Made by a program: the position numbers and the translations under genes. Under the pieces are notes generated by a model that worked only from the letters and a program-made list of their open reading frames with translations, ran no database searches and had not been told where the DNA came from. A DNA stretch of 64,000 nt from Epinephelus fuscoguttatus (lineage: Eukaryota; Chordata; Actinopteri; Perciformes; Serranidae), in assembly GCF_011397635.1 (NCBI RefSeq), contig NC_064755.1, forward strand, positions 18,707,282 to 18,771,281. The letters are read 5' to 3'. Positions 44,521 through 58,898 of the stretch are shown here, piece after piece (the stretch's first letter is position 1; every line of letters begins with the position of its first letter).

Positions 44521-45030
44521 CCGTCCCTCTCGGAGACCCTCAGAGCTCCGGCAGGTTTAAATAAGACAGAAATAACGAATATTCTTCAATCCACAGTAAA
44601 GCTGGAGCGACTGAGAGCCCTGCGCCCCGTGTCCCGTCCGCCGCTCACAGGCGGACTGTTTGAGATCACAGGAAGGAGAGGGTCTCCGAAACAGTGTGAA
44701 TCTCATCTCCCGTCCTGTTCATATGCCTTGTCACATCCCTCCTCTGCGGGGAACATAGCATTTCGGATCACCACAGCGGATATCCTCTATTGAACGTTCT
44801 CCATTATAACCCGCTGGCGTCGTAGGTGCTTTCTGTCCGTGTGCACCTCTCCGTCTCTCATCTTCCCTTTCCCCTCTTTCTCTCCACCGGGCGCTGGGTG
44901 AGTTTGATTTGTGGTGGTGTCGGCTCGCGGAGAGACACTAGGCGGTGAGACACGTGACTCCAGTCCCGAGATGGTGGGCGGATCGTGGGAAGGAGGGTTC
45001 AGAGAGGAGCGGAGCAAGTGCACCGCACCG

Positions 45031-45070
<40 letters not shown>
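44521..45070 (-). promoter_or_regulatory. fjx1 5' flank: GC-rich leader region with (TG)n
   Basis: Directly upstream of the fjx1 start (to the right on this strand) the sequence is richer in G+C and CpG than its surroundings, as expected of a 5' UTR and promoter of a developmental gene. It ends at a (TG)n microsatellite, 45035-45070. A TTATTTAAAC stretch about 40 nt from the ATG is too close to serve as a TATA box unless the leader is very short. The transcription start is not fixed. Confidence 0.45.
45035..45070. repeat. (TG)n microsatellite upstream of fjx1
   Basis: Eighteen TG units about 515 bp upstream of the fjx1 start codon. Confidence 0.95.
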
Positions 45071-45072
<2 letters not shown>

Positions 45073-48000
45073 TGTGATGTGAGAGGATTGTGTGGTATTG
45101 GCAAAGGCAGCCATTATGATAATTGATACCTAGGGCAGAAATACTTTGGAAATAATGTCACCATTTTAAACAAATTATATTTCGTGCCTGTGTACCTACC
45201 AAGCGGAATATGAGGCAAAGGCAGGCATGGATGAAGTGGTGGGTAAACCTGCTCGTACCCAGTTTGCCCAAATTTGTCCAAAGCAAAATTCTGTTTCTCT
45301 TTCTATGGTCTATGAGGTCATTATAGATCATAGAAAGCACCCTTTCTTTTATTGTTTTGGCTCTTTACTAGACTCCTTCTTTTTACACTCAGTTTTAGGA
45401 CAAGGATCCAAAACATACAAACAAGGCAACCATTTATGCCCCATAAAGGGAATGTTTGTCATATGACATCTATCCAACCGATCGCATGATTCACTGCAGA
45501 TAATCAGACTGGAGGCAAAAACAAGATAGCTGCAGCAAAAGCCTTGCAAAAGGTGTCTACAAAGACGAGCTGTGGACCTCATTGGATGAAAATGAATGCA
45601 ACCAAACATTTAATGTGATTACTTTGTTTAGGTTTACTTTAAAGACCCTCAAATTTAATTGTCAGCACTTTAATTTCACTGTCTCGTTGTTTCTTTTAAA
45701 AGCCAGTGTGCTGGAGTCCAGAGCCAAAACAATAAAACTGTTTGAGTGTCCTAACACTTACAGACAGCATTGTGTACAGTAACAGGTTCAGACCTCGCAG
45801 CGATCTGGCTGCTCCTAGTTTTTAAGGTTGAGAGAACAGTTTGAGACATTTCAAATAATGGACACTGTGACAAAAACTCAACACAAAGTCTACTTACTGA
45901 GTGTTTGTAGAGCTTTCCTCCTTTCAGCAGCGTATGGAGTTTGTTCACTCATGACGTATATCAACAAATACCTCTTGTTTAATAGTTCAAGCTCCTGTTT
46001 TGTATTCTCCAAAAAAACCAACCCATTGTCATTTCATTTTTGCCGCTAAGTATTTGATAATTTCCAGACGAACACCCAGGGCATAATAAAGTCAACTCCC
46101 GCTTGTTTCATCTTTGTCTAAGGCTTTTGTTAAACCAAATATAACATGCGTGCGCACAAACTCCTTTATACACATCTTCCTCATTAACTTATTCCTCATT
46201 AGCATCCTTCCCCCAACTCTTTACCATTCGACTCATGTTTTCGCACTCTGTATCTTGAACCTTAGTTTGCTAATCAAATTAATTGGGTCATTTTTGTAGC
46301 AACATGCTGGCATGCTAAATTGCCTGAGTCGAGAAGACAGCTGTAGACAAGAATACTCAATTACACCCAGTAAACCGGAGGTCGACTAATGCATGCTTTA
46401 AACGCCTGGAGCGCTGAGGCTGTTATCTTCATGCTGATATTCATGCTAGTTTATAGCCCGAAGAAAGGCATACTGAACCACACAAACCCATCTAGTGTAT
46501 CTTTTAATATCTAATATCATGCAGGAGTAGACGGGAAACGACTTCTAGTAGAGACAGGCAGGTGAGTGATTCGGATGTGCTCATGTCGCTCATGTACAGT
46601 AGCCCTCGCTTCTGCCTCGCCTAGTTGGATGTTTTGTTTTTTTTGCCATCAGCCGAATAATTTGTTCAATTCCCAGCCTGTTTTTGATTCTGCAATGCAG
46701 ATTGACAGCAGTGGCGGTGCAGAAGGGAACGAAAAAATCCCCGGGTTGCGCACGAGTAGAGAAGCATTTACCAGTCGCAGAATCTCATGAATTGGTTTGT
46801 GTCGTGGTGCATGGCTGAGAATGTTTCTCGAACGTGGTAGACAAAAGAGTGGGTCCTTGTGGAGGTGGGGCTTTTCCATCTGGTTTTAAGAGCTGTTAAA
46901 AAACAAATTAGCCTTTGCAAATTACACACTCGGTCTGTGTTCCAAGAAGTGCAGATAGTTAAGGATTCTAAAAAGGCTTACTAAATATATGCAGGCATAG
47001 ATGGATATATGAAGGGTACTTTTAAGGGATTTAAGTTTGACTTGATGTGTACAGTGTGGCATGTTTTGTCTCTGCTTGTTTTGTAGTTCTGATATGAAAA
47101 CCTTGCTCCCCCCAGGTCGAGCTACTTCACTTCACTTTCTCTTTAAAGCTGAGTAACAGCAAGACTTCCAAGGTCTAGACATGGGAAATGAAGAAGGCTT
47201 AAGTGCATTGCTGGAATTCTGTCTGATGTGTGTTGCTTTTTAGGAGTGTGGAGTGACTGTATTTACTGGCTCTGTCTACAGCAGCAGCGCGGCTCTCGGT
47301 GTCCCTTTCCCCCGAGCACAAGTGCGGGCATGTTCACATATCAAACCTATCTGTTTCTTGCCATGTGTTATCTGCAGGTCAGAGAACCTCTGAACACCCC
47401 CCCCCCCTCCCCCCTCCCGCCCTAGCGCATTCCTCCCTCTGCTTTCCTCGTAAATCCCACAGCAGTCCCAGGAGGGCCGTAACACCGGGAAAACCTTTCC
47501 CCACCAGTCATGGCTGTCCGTGGTCAAATGCTGCAGTGACACGCGAGAGCCTGGCCGTCTGTCATTCTGTCCGCAGCGTCACAGTATACCCATCACCGGC
47601 CGTCTGACCACGCCACAGCTGTGATATAATCTCGGGTTCTCTGTGTGGTGCCTGTCTCCCTGTGCACATGGACAGAGGGATGCAGAGGAGACGTAAAAGG
47701 GATGGGGGACAGAGGAAGAGAAAGTGCAGCGGGGTTTCTGTCACTTCCCTCGTAGTCTGAGGTTAGTTCACGCTGAGCAATAACTCATAGGTCCCTTGAC
47801 ACTTTGCAGCACTCTGTTTCCTGGACTGAATAATGAATGTGCAGGGCTTCCATTAGCGTTGAAAGCTCCGATTATTTCACAGGGCCTGACAATTACTCAT
47901 GCTCAGGGATTCAGGGACAGGGCGGGGGAGATGGGGATGAATTTATCTTCCCATGATGAAGATATCTACGCAAGAATATGCGTTCTTAGGACATATGTGT

Positions 48001-51000
48001 GCTCGTATGTTTAGAGTGGAGCAGATGATAACAAGATATGGTGATTTAATTTAGTATTCTAGTGGTGAGTGCGTGTACACACTGAGATGTCAATACCTGC
48101 CTTGGATCCAGGAACTGAGATATAGCCATCTGTTCAAGAAGCCCAGCATGTGCCTCTCTCTACTCAGAACGCCAGAATTTGGCTGCGGTAAACTTGCAGT
48201 TAAGGATGTACTATTTCAATGAATACTCCAGGGACAGATAAGACATTTCTTTTAACTACTGGTGACAGAGACACGATGTCGTCAGCACTTATCTCAGCAC
48301 TTATCTCAAGTAATGCTTTGGAATAGTGCACAAATTGCACAAATGGACCTTATAGTCGGCACACTATACTTTCTTGGCTTCTCTTAGTAGGCAGACCTTA
48401 CTGCTGTTGAATGCAAGAGGTTACACAGTTTAATTCCCAACCGTAGTGTTTCTAGGATGATGCAGTTTTTAAAAGCAACAGCAGTCACCCTCACGGCTTT
48501 ATCTAGACAGAAGCCGGAGTCTCAGAGGCAGCGAGCAGAAACAAGCAGCCTATGCAGAATCAAACCAAGGCTGTTGCTACCAGAAGAGATCCACTGCACC
48601 GCTGGGACCTGAGCATGGCACACAGCCACCAGTCACTGTGGTTTCAGTAGCCACTTTCCTGATACGTAGTCTCAATGCTTTTAGCAATGACTGGGTTGTT
48701 TCTATTTGCTAATGAATGAGATATTGTTAATGAATGCTGCTCAGCCGTGGAGGAAAAGCAGGATGCTTATCTTATTGATGTACTGTACTCCCAATCTCCA
48801 TCTGGTTTCCATGGAGCAGAAGTTAAAGAGGAGGTGGTGGTGGTGGGGGGGGGGGGGTTGAACCAGCAGAGGAGTGGGCGATTGAAATTCAGTGCTACAC
48901 AAGGGAGACCCTCTTACAAGAGCGTGATCAGGGAGGGGAGGGAAGGAGATGTACTGTCGAGCCACTCGATTAAAGAATCAGTGTCCAATCTCCTGGATTA
49001 CACCCCCTGACCTGCCATGCCAAATCCCCTATTAAATAAGTCAAGAATTGAATTCTTTTTACTTTCCTTTCTGCTAACTGGCTTATTGACTCAAGTGCGC
49101 TCAGTGCTTTGTGGCGAGGCTCGCCTTTAAATTGGCTAAAGGAAGAGCTTAAGAACATCTGATCATTATTAGGAAAGTCATGACATTCAAAGCCTTAGTG
49201 TGCATATATAGATATTTTTTTTTTTCAGATTCAACGCGCCGTGTGATGCGGTTTTGCCCCAGCTCTTGTGGAGCAGTGGGGGGGGGGTCACACGGTCAGT
49301 TAAGATTAGCGATGGTGGTTGAATGTCCTCCTAATGTTTCAGCGAAACATTTAGCAGCTTCAAGTTTAATGGGCGAACAGCGTGAAGTGCTTGCCCTCAT
49401 CATATCACATTGGAATGAATCTTGTGAGGGAGGAGTGCTGCGGTTAGCGTGCATCTTCTTCCCCAACTCCTACCCGCCTTCTATGCCAGATTTCAAACCA
49501 GTTTGAGCAACCACTAATGAAAAACATTTAGCTTTTTCAGCATATGGCAGGAGCTTACTCAGAGAGTAGAGGGAATTCTCTAGAACAGATGTATGGAGAT
49601 GTGCATATCAGCGTGATTTATTTTAACAGAACCACTACGCTAAACTGGCTAGGGGGCATTTTCGCTCTGTAGATCATAATGCTAGTGGGAGGAAGTCCAT
49701 TTTTTATATGGCTAAATTTACAGCCTTAAGTCACATTAAAAGGCCTGAGCAGTGCTGTATTAATATTTATTTGCCGTATGGGGCATACTGTAAACATATG
49801 CCAGTTGACTAGAAACTGTTGTGCCAATGATTTTCGTTGTGCCTCCATTTAGATCTGATGCTTCAAAGCCTTAAATACTGCTTCGATGCAAGTTGGACTT
49901 TAGTTGAAAACAGAGATGCAATATGCCAGCAGAGAGCAGCTCACAGTTTGACAGCTCAGGCAGCAGTAATTATAAGTTGGTACAGATCCGTTAATACTGA
50001 AACATCCTTTAATAGGTAGACATACCCAAATATAGAAAATATTCTTGCACCTGACATCTTATTTCAACGATAAGATTTCTTTTGCACTCCCTTTTTCCAG
50101 CCCCTCAGCAGGAGTAATAAAAGTATGGGAGGGGTAAACAGAAGGAAAAGGCCAGAATCCCGGACTCAACAATGACCCCTTGGCATTCTGACCTTTTCCT
50201 ACTCTTAAGCCGTTCGTGTTGACAGAACCCCGGTGGGGGATGGGTAAACAAACGAGCCAAATGGAAAAGAACTCCAGGCAACCACAAGTAAAACAAAAAA
50301 ACACAGAAAACCTTACCCAGAACTCTCTCAGTCGCTCGCTTCAAATTAGCATGCAATATAGACTGTTTGAGTTAGCTGAATCTCGTTAGATATAAAAATA
50401 GTGCAAGTTGATTCAAAGAATTGTCTAGTTTTGCAGAACTTTCCGTGTTCTTGGCACAGCGTGTCTAAATCAGGAATAATCCCTTTACTCTTATCTTTTA
50501 ATCTTCGTTCATTTCTCTGAACTGTGCTGCATAAATAACAACATCCCACTTGTCTTTCTGAGCCTGGAATCAGCACGAGTGTATAAGATAGGCTTTTCTA
50601 TCACTTAAAAAAACACCCAGAGAGGAGGCTCGATGCTCTGGCCATTTGATACCGGCTTTATTTCACTGGAAGTCAGCTATAAAGTGGAGGCTTGATCATT
50701 TATGGCGGTGGCCTTGTGAAACGAGCCCTTTCCATAGGCCTTGATGTTGAGTGTATTTTACTTTCCTATGCTCCACTGATGCCTGGAATCTCTAATGTGG
50801 CAGATAGACGCTCACCACTGATGGATTTGTGTCCCTCGGGACAGGTTTGTATCACTGTTGGCTGTCAACGCATACATTATGCCGTTTAAGCAAGAATGAT
50901 CACTGCTATTAACAACAAAGCAGGCCCAATTGAATAATTTAACGTAGTGGGTAGTGGGTAGTGGCAGTGGCTCGTTGCTGATAAAAGAAGGGAGTGGAGA

Positions 51001-52250
51001 ATTGATCAAACAGCTCGCCCTCACCCAGCTGCGGGAATATAAATAATAAAATGAGATCAGAGTGATTGGCTACGGTGCCCTGTTCCAGTCCGGTGCCTAC
51101 TACTTACATTTCTCTCCCACTGAGATCCTCGCTGTGGACATCTTGATTCCACTTTGCTGCTTGCAATGGCAAATCAATACGTTCCATAAAAGATGGAAGT
51201 GGGAACGATTGGACGTACCTCATGTGAAATCCTAGAAAGCAATGTGCTGCGGTACAGGGCTGGGTTTTTTTCTCTTTTCACCTTGGTCTGTGCAGGTTTT
51301 TATGACTCGCATGCACAAGAAAAAAAACATATCTCTTTTAAATCAAGGCTGCTCATAAGCATTCAAAGTCTACTTGAGATTCCTCTCATGCCTCTGTTGA
51401 AAGATACCTCACAGATTTGTAGGCTCTGACTCCCTCTAGAGGGAGCAAGGATTAAGAACAGAGGATCAACAACAACATGCCTCCTTCCGTAAACACTCCC
51501 ACTCACTTCAAATTTGTTCTTTTGAGTTCCTAGTTTACACCAACTTTCACATTTGGGATGTACTTTGCAGGATTAACACGGCAGACATTCATCCCATCTA
51601 AAATTGGTCTTGAGCCTCTGCAGCAAATGTGCACTTTCACATAAACATCAAACCCGCAGATAGCAGGGTGATACATAAGTTAATGTCTTCACAGTCGCAC
51701 CACCGTGGATGCTGCATACTGTGGCTTGTTCCGTCTTCAGCAGCCCACGTTGTCAGGGGTTCGACATCAGTGTGAGCAATGCATGATGTAACAGTTCTGT
51801 AAGGGTTCATTTATTAGAGACAGAAACACATCCTCAGCTATCAGAGGGATTTATCACTTACTTAAGATCATGGTGCTATTTCTGGCCTGGATGTCACAAG
51901 TATCTTGGAATATCATGTTCTGAATCAAGATCAGTTCATAATTTTTTTTGAGGTTATGATCACGTTGCATGAGGATTGATCCCAGGCAAATGATCCTGGT
52001 TTTGACATCCTGTTAATTTAGTCCAGGAATTATATCAAAGGTTTCCTTCATCTTTTAAATTAACTTTATCAGTAACTAAGTAGTGAAATGCCAACAAAAA
52101 CTGAATAGCGCGGAAGTAATAATGTTGATAGTGAGAGCACGAGTTTATTTTTTACATTTTTAAGAACTTCCACTCTCTGTTTTGGTTTCATTTAATTTTC
52201 TGGTGTTTTGTTTTTACTTTATTGCTCAGTGGTTCTCTCTCTATTTCTCT

Positions 52251-52253
<3 letters not shown>

Positions 52254-52290
<37 letters not shown>
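52254..52290. repeat. (AC)n microsatellite
   Basis: About 18 AC units in the fjx1-pamr1 gap. Confidence 0.95.
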
Positions 52291-52292
<2 letters not shown>

Positions 52293-55200
52293 TCTATTAC
52301 AAATCCAGACACTATATGCGCCTATTTCAGAACTCAAAGGATGCTGTGTGTTAGAAGGAAAAGTTTTTTTAGATATATGAATTTTATTTTATACTAAATT
52401 TATACATACTGCTGTGCAAAATGTCTCAACACAGATTTTACAAAGTGGTCTCTGACGCGTGTCAGCCAAGTACTGTAATATCTGAAGGGGTCACTTGGAG
52501 TGATAGAGCCCAAAAAGAAAAAAAAAAAACAGAACACATACACAGACATTCCCTCTCCACCACAAGCAAATTGCCGCGATAAACCCAATAGGTCTTGGGT
52601 GCCTTAAACCTCTTATTTACTGAGACTGCCATGACATATGCATTGCTATGTGGTTTGCTGTGTTGTCAGGGCCTTTGTCCACTTTCCCAAACATTTTCTG
52701 CATTTCTATCTGTAGCCACAAGAGGCTGCTGTGTGCATATCGTCCCTCTTGTAGAACTTAAGCCATTGTAGTTGAGCTGTTATAGTCTGCTGTAAGTGCT
52801 CAAACTGTAGTCTAAGCAGAGATAAAGGAGAGCAGCGACCTAATGCTGAAGAGACAGAACGGAGGGAGGAAGAATAAAGACAATGGGATACAACAGAAAC
52901 TGACGCTGCATGTCTCAAATTGCACACATACAGTATATTGTATTACATTGTTTTTTAATGCTGGTCAGCTAAATTTCTTGGCCCTGTAAACACAACACTG
53001 TTCATCCAAAGAGTGTTACATAATGCTATGAAGACAAAAATAAAATGCAGATATCCTCAGGTCACAGAAGAGTCAGATTCAAAAGCCAATGAGTAAAGAG
53101 TATTTTAAGTGTTTACTTTCAAGATAAACTATGTAGGATTTTCCTTAAAACAACGTATAGACTAATACAGAAGTCATTCCTCTTTCAATCATTTCATGAC
53201 CCAGTAGAACTGTGTGTATTTTTCTGTAGAGACTTTACTCTTTGCCAGCATTTTCTTATTTTCTTCTTATTTTCTGTGTTTGGGACGTTCATAGGCGTGT
53301 ATCCCCACATTTCTTGGGCGAGGTCAGGCCATTAACGAGCAGGCATGCAAGAAACACAGCACCATAAAATTCCTAAACAATAACAGCGAGATGAAATGCC
53401 AAACAAGAGTGAATCTGAGGTTGGCTTACTTTCACTTTTGCGTGTTAACAAACAGTAACCGGCAATTCTGCATGGCATACTTTTAAATTATCAATGGGTT
53501 TAATTAATCTGTTTGATGACCTTTCATTTCATGCTCTCATCATCTTTCTGTCTGTGAGTGAATGTCATATTTGAGCCTGATCATATGAAAACACCTAGTG
53601 AAACCAACGTGTAACTTTACAGTATATAGTAAACTTACACTACTACATTTGAGTTTTGCCTAGCCATGGTATTGCAGGTTTTGGAGGCAGTAGCGCAGTT
53701 TACGTTCTGCTGACTTCCATCATTTGTAAATTTAATGCCATAATTATAATATAGTTTCATTCACTAATACTCATTCCGTGTTATTATTTGTATCGCGCAC
53801 ATGATCTCAATGTTTTTCCTGTATTATATCCCATGTAATTGCGCTAAGGCATGCTACGTGGTCAGGCTTAATATTTGGCACGGGATAGTACCACCCTGGA
53901 TCCACTGTTATTATGATGATGGCTGCGGAGCAACAAACCCTCCCATAAAACTAAATCTGAAATTAACGTGCCTATAAATACACACAACAGATCGAGTATC
54001 GAGAGAGGGGGGCAGCACCTCGTCCACACCCTACATCCTGGCATCCCGCACAGCGAGCATGATCTCTCTTGTTTGTTTTCCACGTTAAGCCTCATTAAGA
54101 AGCTCTGTTCTGTAAAACTGTGAAGTCCTCCTGTCAAGTGTTCCAGTCCTCACACAAAATGCCACATCTGACACTGAGAACATGTTGAGATCACCGGCTC
54201 CTGTCTGGAGGCTCCTCGAGAGCTATAACCAGTAGAAACCAATAACAAAAACACAGAGAGCACAGAGAGTGGAGGAAACTGCTCTCAAACCAGCAAAGTT
54301 GGAGTTGGAGTTGGAGAATTGGAGCACTGAGGTGATGTGCTGTAAAATGTTGGGTTTCTGTTAATGGGCTTTGGGTGGCTGTTTTCCACTTTAAAGTAGC
54401 TTAGCTGTTCCAATTCTGGTCTCTCTCTCACTGACCTCACTCAGTCCAACTTTTTTCTGTCTTTCTCCCACCTCCCCTATATCTCTCTGACCAAATTATT
54501 TCCACCACAATGGCACAGCCGCGGAGTTCCACTGCACACGGTGACAGGAAGGGGATTAAAAAAAAAAAAAAAAAGATGTCCAAAACAGAAACCTTGTTGC
54601 CGTGATACACCAAAACAAACTCTCCCCCGGGACACAGTTGTCTGGTTCATTTCCTGTGTGGCTATTCTTTACCAACAATGACAATGACACGACAGGGTCA
54701 TTTTATGATAAACACCGATCAAGGCAGGGAAATGCGCTTGCCTAATAAAGACAAGCTGAGGCAGGTCTGCAGGACACTGTGTCTCATGTCAGGGACCTCA
54801 CGAATCCCTGTTGGAACCCAGAGCAGATGGAAAGTCTCCTCCTTCCGCCTGCACACCATGTCTCTCTGTCTCCTTCCATGTCCTTCTGAGGTTTCCATTA
54901 TAAGAATGACATTTTTTTTATTTTCTATCCCAGCTTGTTTCCGTCTTCCAAGTGCGGAGCTTGGTCAGCAATTACTCAAGAAGCTTCCAGCACTGCTGCT
55001 ACCATCTCCAGCCGTTCTCCCCTCTTCAACAATTTAATTTTCAGAGTTTTGTAGCTATGCTCATAAGACTTTGTTTTAGACCCCACAGCTGTAGTCTACA
55101 GTCTGCCTATAAACTTGGATGAGCGAGACAAGATTTATGATCTTGAGGGCCTTTGGATGGTGCCGCGAGCCTATTCTGAGACCAATCCCACTCACAGTAT

Positions 55201-58200
55201 TGAAAGAGAAGGTGACCTTGTTACAGTCAATCTCAAATTTATTTCCAAAGGGAGCGCCCTTGTGTTATTGGACCACATTCAAACTAAGTGACTGAGTTCA
55301 AGCTTTTAAATCTCAATTAAGCCGTGACTGATCAAAGAAATATGTGTCTAATAATGTTTGCTGAGGGTTTCAAATACTGGCTGATTTTAAATGCTGCTGT
55401 GTGTGGATTTGCATGGAAAGCTAAGGTCTGCAGATATTTTACATGTGCTGTATTTCAGATGAAGTTGTTTCCTATTAAAATTAAGTTGTTTCCAATTAAA
55501 TATTTTTTCTTATAAGGATCAGCCATGTTCTGATTCATGGAAAAAAGCCCACATATCGCTTCAAACTTCCTGATTACAGGTTGTAAGAAGGTTTACATTA
55601 TGCTCAAGCTGTGACTTAATGCAATAGAGACTGACTGTATAGGGTGTTCCTGGCAGTACATGTGGAAGAGTTCATTCTGGATATTATATGGGTGTGGAGC
55701 CTGCCAGGTCACACACGCATGTGCATATGCTCAGATATGCACACCGAATCTCTAGCATCCTATCTATAGATGCCCTTGAGGGTGCTATAATGATCTTTAC
55801 TTTAATGTTGTTCCCTCCTGCTGCTGTCTCCTACAGATGGACCTTTTGCTGTGGGATTAACAGGGTGTAATGGGATGTGAAATCCAAGTCTTTGTCATTT
55901 TCAGCCAGGGCAGCTATAGCCGCATAGCTTTCCTGGGTGGAGACTCTAGAGGACAGATTTAAAGCTTTATACGAAGTAACGTGTAGATGCATTCAATGTG
56001 ATTTAAAGATCGAGGTAAATCAAAGCCAGACAGGGACTATTTGGAGTGTGTCTTCAAATCAAAGAGTGTGGTACACGTGAGCCAAAACTATATATGTTAG
56101 ATGTCTCTGGCAAGATTTTATGAATTAAGTATGCCTTTCAAGCACTGAGAGTGCTTTGAAGTATCTGCAATCGGATGGGCGCCTGTAATGATGTGAAATG
56201 TAATTCTTGAGGCACTGTATCTAACTTAATCTAGCATGATTTACCTATAGACATATATGTCATGTCAAAATGAGGATTATACACATGCAGGGGAATGGAC
56301 TTCATGTAAACAGGGTCGGTAAGTTCAAGCACATATGTCCTAGAGCATAATAAAGTGTTGTACCGTATGTCTTCTTAGTATCGGGCCTCATTTTTTCTTT
56401 CATATTGTGTCACTCAATATCAGGTCATAATCACCATCCACCTTACCTCTTTTTCTTCCTTACTCCCCTTTAACTGCACATGTGTAATAAAGTATAAAGC
56501 CTGGTGAGGTAAAAGGACAGACAGAGCCCCGCTCCTCTTAAGGGACCGATAATTATGCATAAACACAGTGGCTGTGCAGAGTAGTTAACCTTAAAAGAGT
56601 TCATAAAAACAAGCTGTCTTCATAAGTGGAGTGTTCTCTTTAGAGTGCAGCCCATAAATGAGAGCATATTTGGCCTCCAGTTTGACACAGTCCTGCAATA
56701 TTAAGTTTCTAACCCGCACCTCGTCATGGCAATATGCTCCTGGCAACGGTTGTCGCCGGCTTTGCTAAAGAGCTGCTGCAGGCATCTGTCTTACCTGTGA
56801 AGCTCACGGCCTAGTTTCCATCCACCGCATCTAATGGAGACGGCACACTGTGCCATGATAGAGTGAAGCTGTTAACTTTTAGGGAAAAAAGCAGCTCGTG
56901 TTTACTGTCTGTCCACTATGTTACCATAGAAATGGGATGAATGGGATGCCATGATGAGATTCCTTAATATTAAAACCACATGGCTCCATAGACACCTTCA
57001 TTCTGTCTGACCCGGCGTGAACTCTCGGACCTATAACAAAAACAAGTTAACGCTATTAATAATAAACTGATCCAGCAACATTTGTGAACTATACTTACTT
57101 TTATATATACCTGTAACTAATGTGCAGTCAACAATGGATGTCATTAAGTGTAATGGCTCCTGGGTAATTTGTTGTGCCCCGACAGCACCACTTCCTTCAT
57201 GTACTCAGTAATGAGGTTTTACTGTGGGCTGTGGGCAGGGGGCCCATTGTCTTTGACCAACCACAGTCACTGTGGTGCCAACTGAGATGCAGCCCAGGAT
57301 GAGCGTGATCTGTGGGTCATGAGAAAATGTTTCCCTTCAGGAAAATATCTCTATTACAGCAATGATGAATGAAGGCATCAGCAGGGCTGTGTTTTTCTGG
57401 CAAGGTGGACAAAATAGGACTACGCATCAGTGTATTGTTGAGTTTTGTGATATGGCATTCATTTTCCAGTGAAAACCATTTGTCTCAGATTTTGGTCATT
57501 TTGATGTCTAGACCAGATGTGCAAGAAGCAATAGTCTGTGTAATGTAGAGCGCAAAATAAAAAGCAGAATTAGGATGCATCATTTTGTAACCTGGTGTCC
57601 TGATCCATCTTAGAATCTTTCTGCACTGTGAGAGATTTTTCCCGGTAAGGTCAGAGTGTAGAATATCATAACTGTGAACCTTCAGAGATGCACAAAATTA
57701 ACTTTCCCATTATCTTCTCCACTGTAACATTATCGCTGTCGTAACTTTCAGCTTACATCAGTGACTAAATACTCTTTGTCAGTGTATTGTGAAAGCCCTG
57801 CCTAAATATTCCTTTGTGGGTTGAGAAATTTTCCCTACTTTGTAAACTAAATAAACCATTTAAAAACCCACTGGATTCTCTGAAAGAAGCGTAGCCACAA
57901 AGCTGTTTTTCATGAAAATGTGACATTAGGGACACACGGTTTTACAGGATGGCAGTGTTTCCTAGACGCTGTATTCACCCCCAATACTCAGTTATTGAAA
58001 CTCTTGAAATATACAATTGAAAATATATTGAACACTTTTTCTGTGTAAGTAATTCAAAAAAGGATGTATACAGTCTGTTCTGCTGACAGAGGAGACTGCA
58101 GATGCAGCCTTCCCGAAAATACGAAACCAGTGTCCATTAACCTGAAAGCCTGGGGTTTCACATAATAAACCATTAGGCATCTGGACAAACAGAAGAGAGG

Positions 58201-58376
58201 TGGTGAAAGGTGGATTCAAAGCGCAGTGAGGCAGACAATATTTCCTTCCCCCCTTCTCTCCTCCTTGATTTTCCTTTTTTCCTGCCCTTTTTCTCCCTCT
58301 GTATATTACCCTGCCTTCATGCCTCTATTTTCTTCATAAACCCTCTTGATTTCAGTCTGTTTTTCAATTTCCCTAC

Positions 58377-58380
<4 letters not shown>

Positions 58381-58418
<38 letters not shown>
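58381..58418. repeat. (CA)n microsatellite
   Basis: About 19 CA units. Confidence 0.95.
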
Positions 58419-58421
<3 letters not shown>

Positions 58422-58898
58422 CAGAGCCCCGCACACATCTTCCTTCTATGGTCTAAATCCTGCTGTTTTAGGAAACTGCTAGGGATATTTGATTCTCCGG
58501 CTCTGAGTCATTTGATCTGTAGGCCTATTCCCTGTTAGCTCTTGCATGCAGCCTGGAGTCCCAGTGGGCAAAGAACAACAAATGAATTAAATCCAGTGCC
58601 GTATCCAGCTGAAATAAAACACACCCAGGAGATCATCCAAACTAACAACCGTTGTAGAAAAAAACAAGTATCATGAGCAACTGTGTTTACGTTGGCTACC
58701 ATTCTGTTGTTAAAGTCTTCAAGTTTTAACAGCAGGATTGTTATGAAGACTGAAACTTTCTAAATGTATTTTCTAAACCATTTGATTTGCAGCACAACAT
58801 TAACATTAACAGTGCATCAAAGTGATGAAAGCTATTTGAAAAGGCACATAGAAAACAGTCACACTGTGTTTGTGTATATTGTTAAACAGTTGTTTCAG

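Larger units (their letters stand above)
45071..58898. other. Long non-coding gap between fjx1 and pamr1
   Basis: About 13.8 kb without a recognised gene or bounded transposon. (AC)n lies at 52254-52290, (CA)n at 58381-58418, and homopolymer or low-complexity runs near 48845 and 54559. The relatively low density of recognisable transposons compared with 1-40 kb could mean regulatory sequence is retained here, but that is inference only. Confidence 0.5.

Noticed and set aside
44558..44568. TTATTTAAAC upstream of fjx1 as a TATA box
   Set aside because: About 40 nt from the start codon, leaving almost no leader; more likely part of the 5' UTR.
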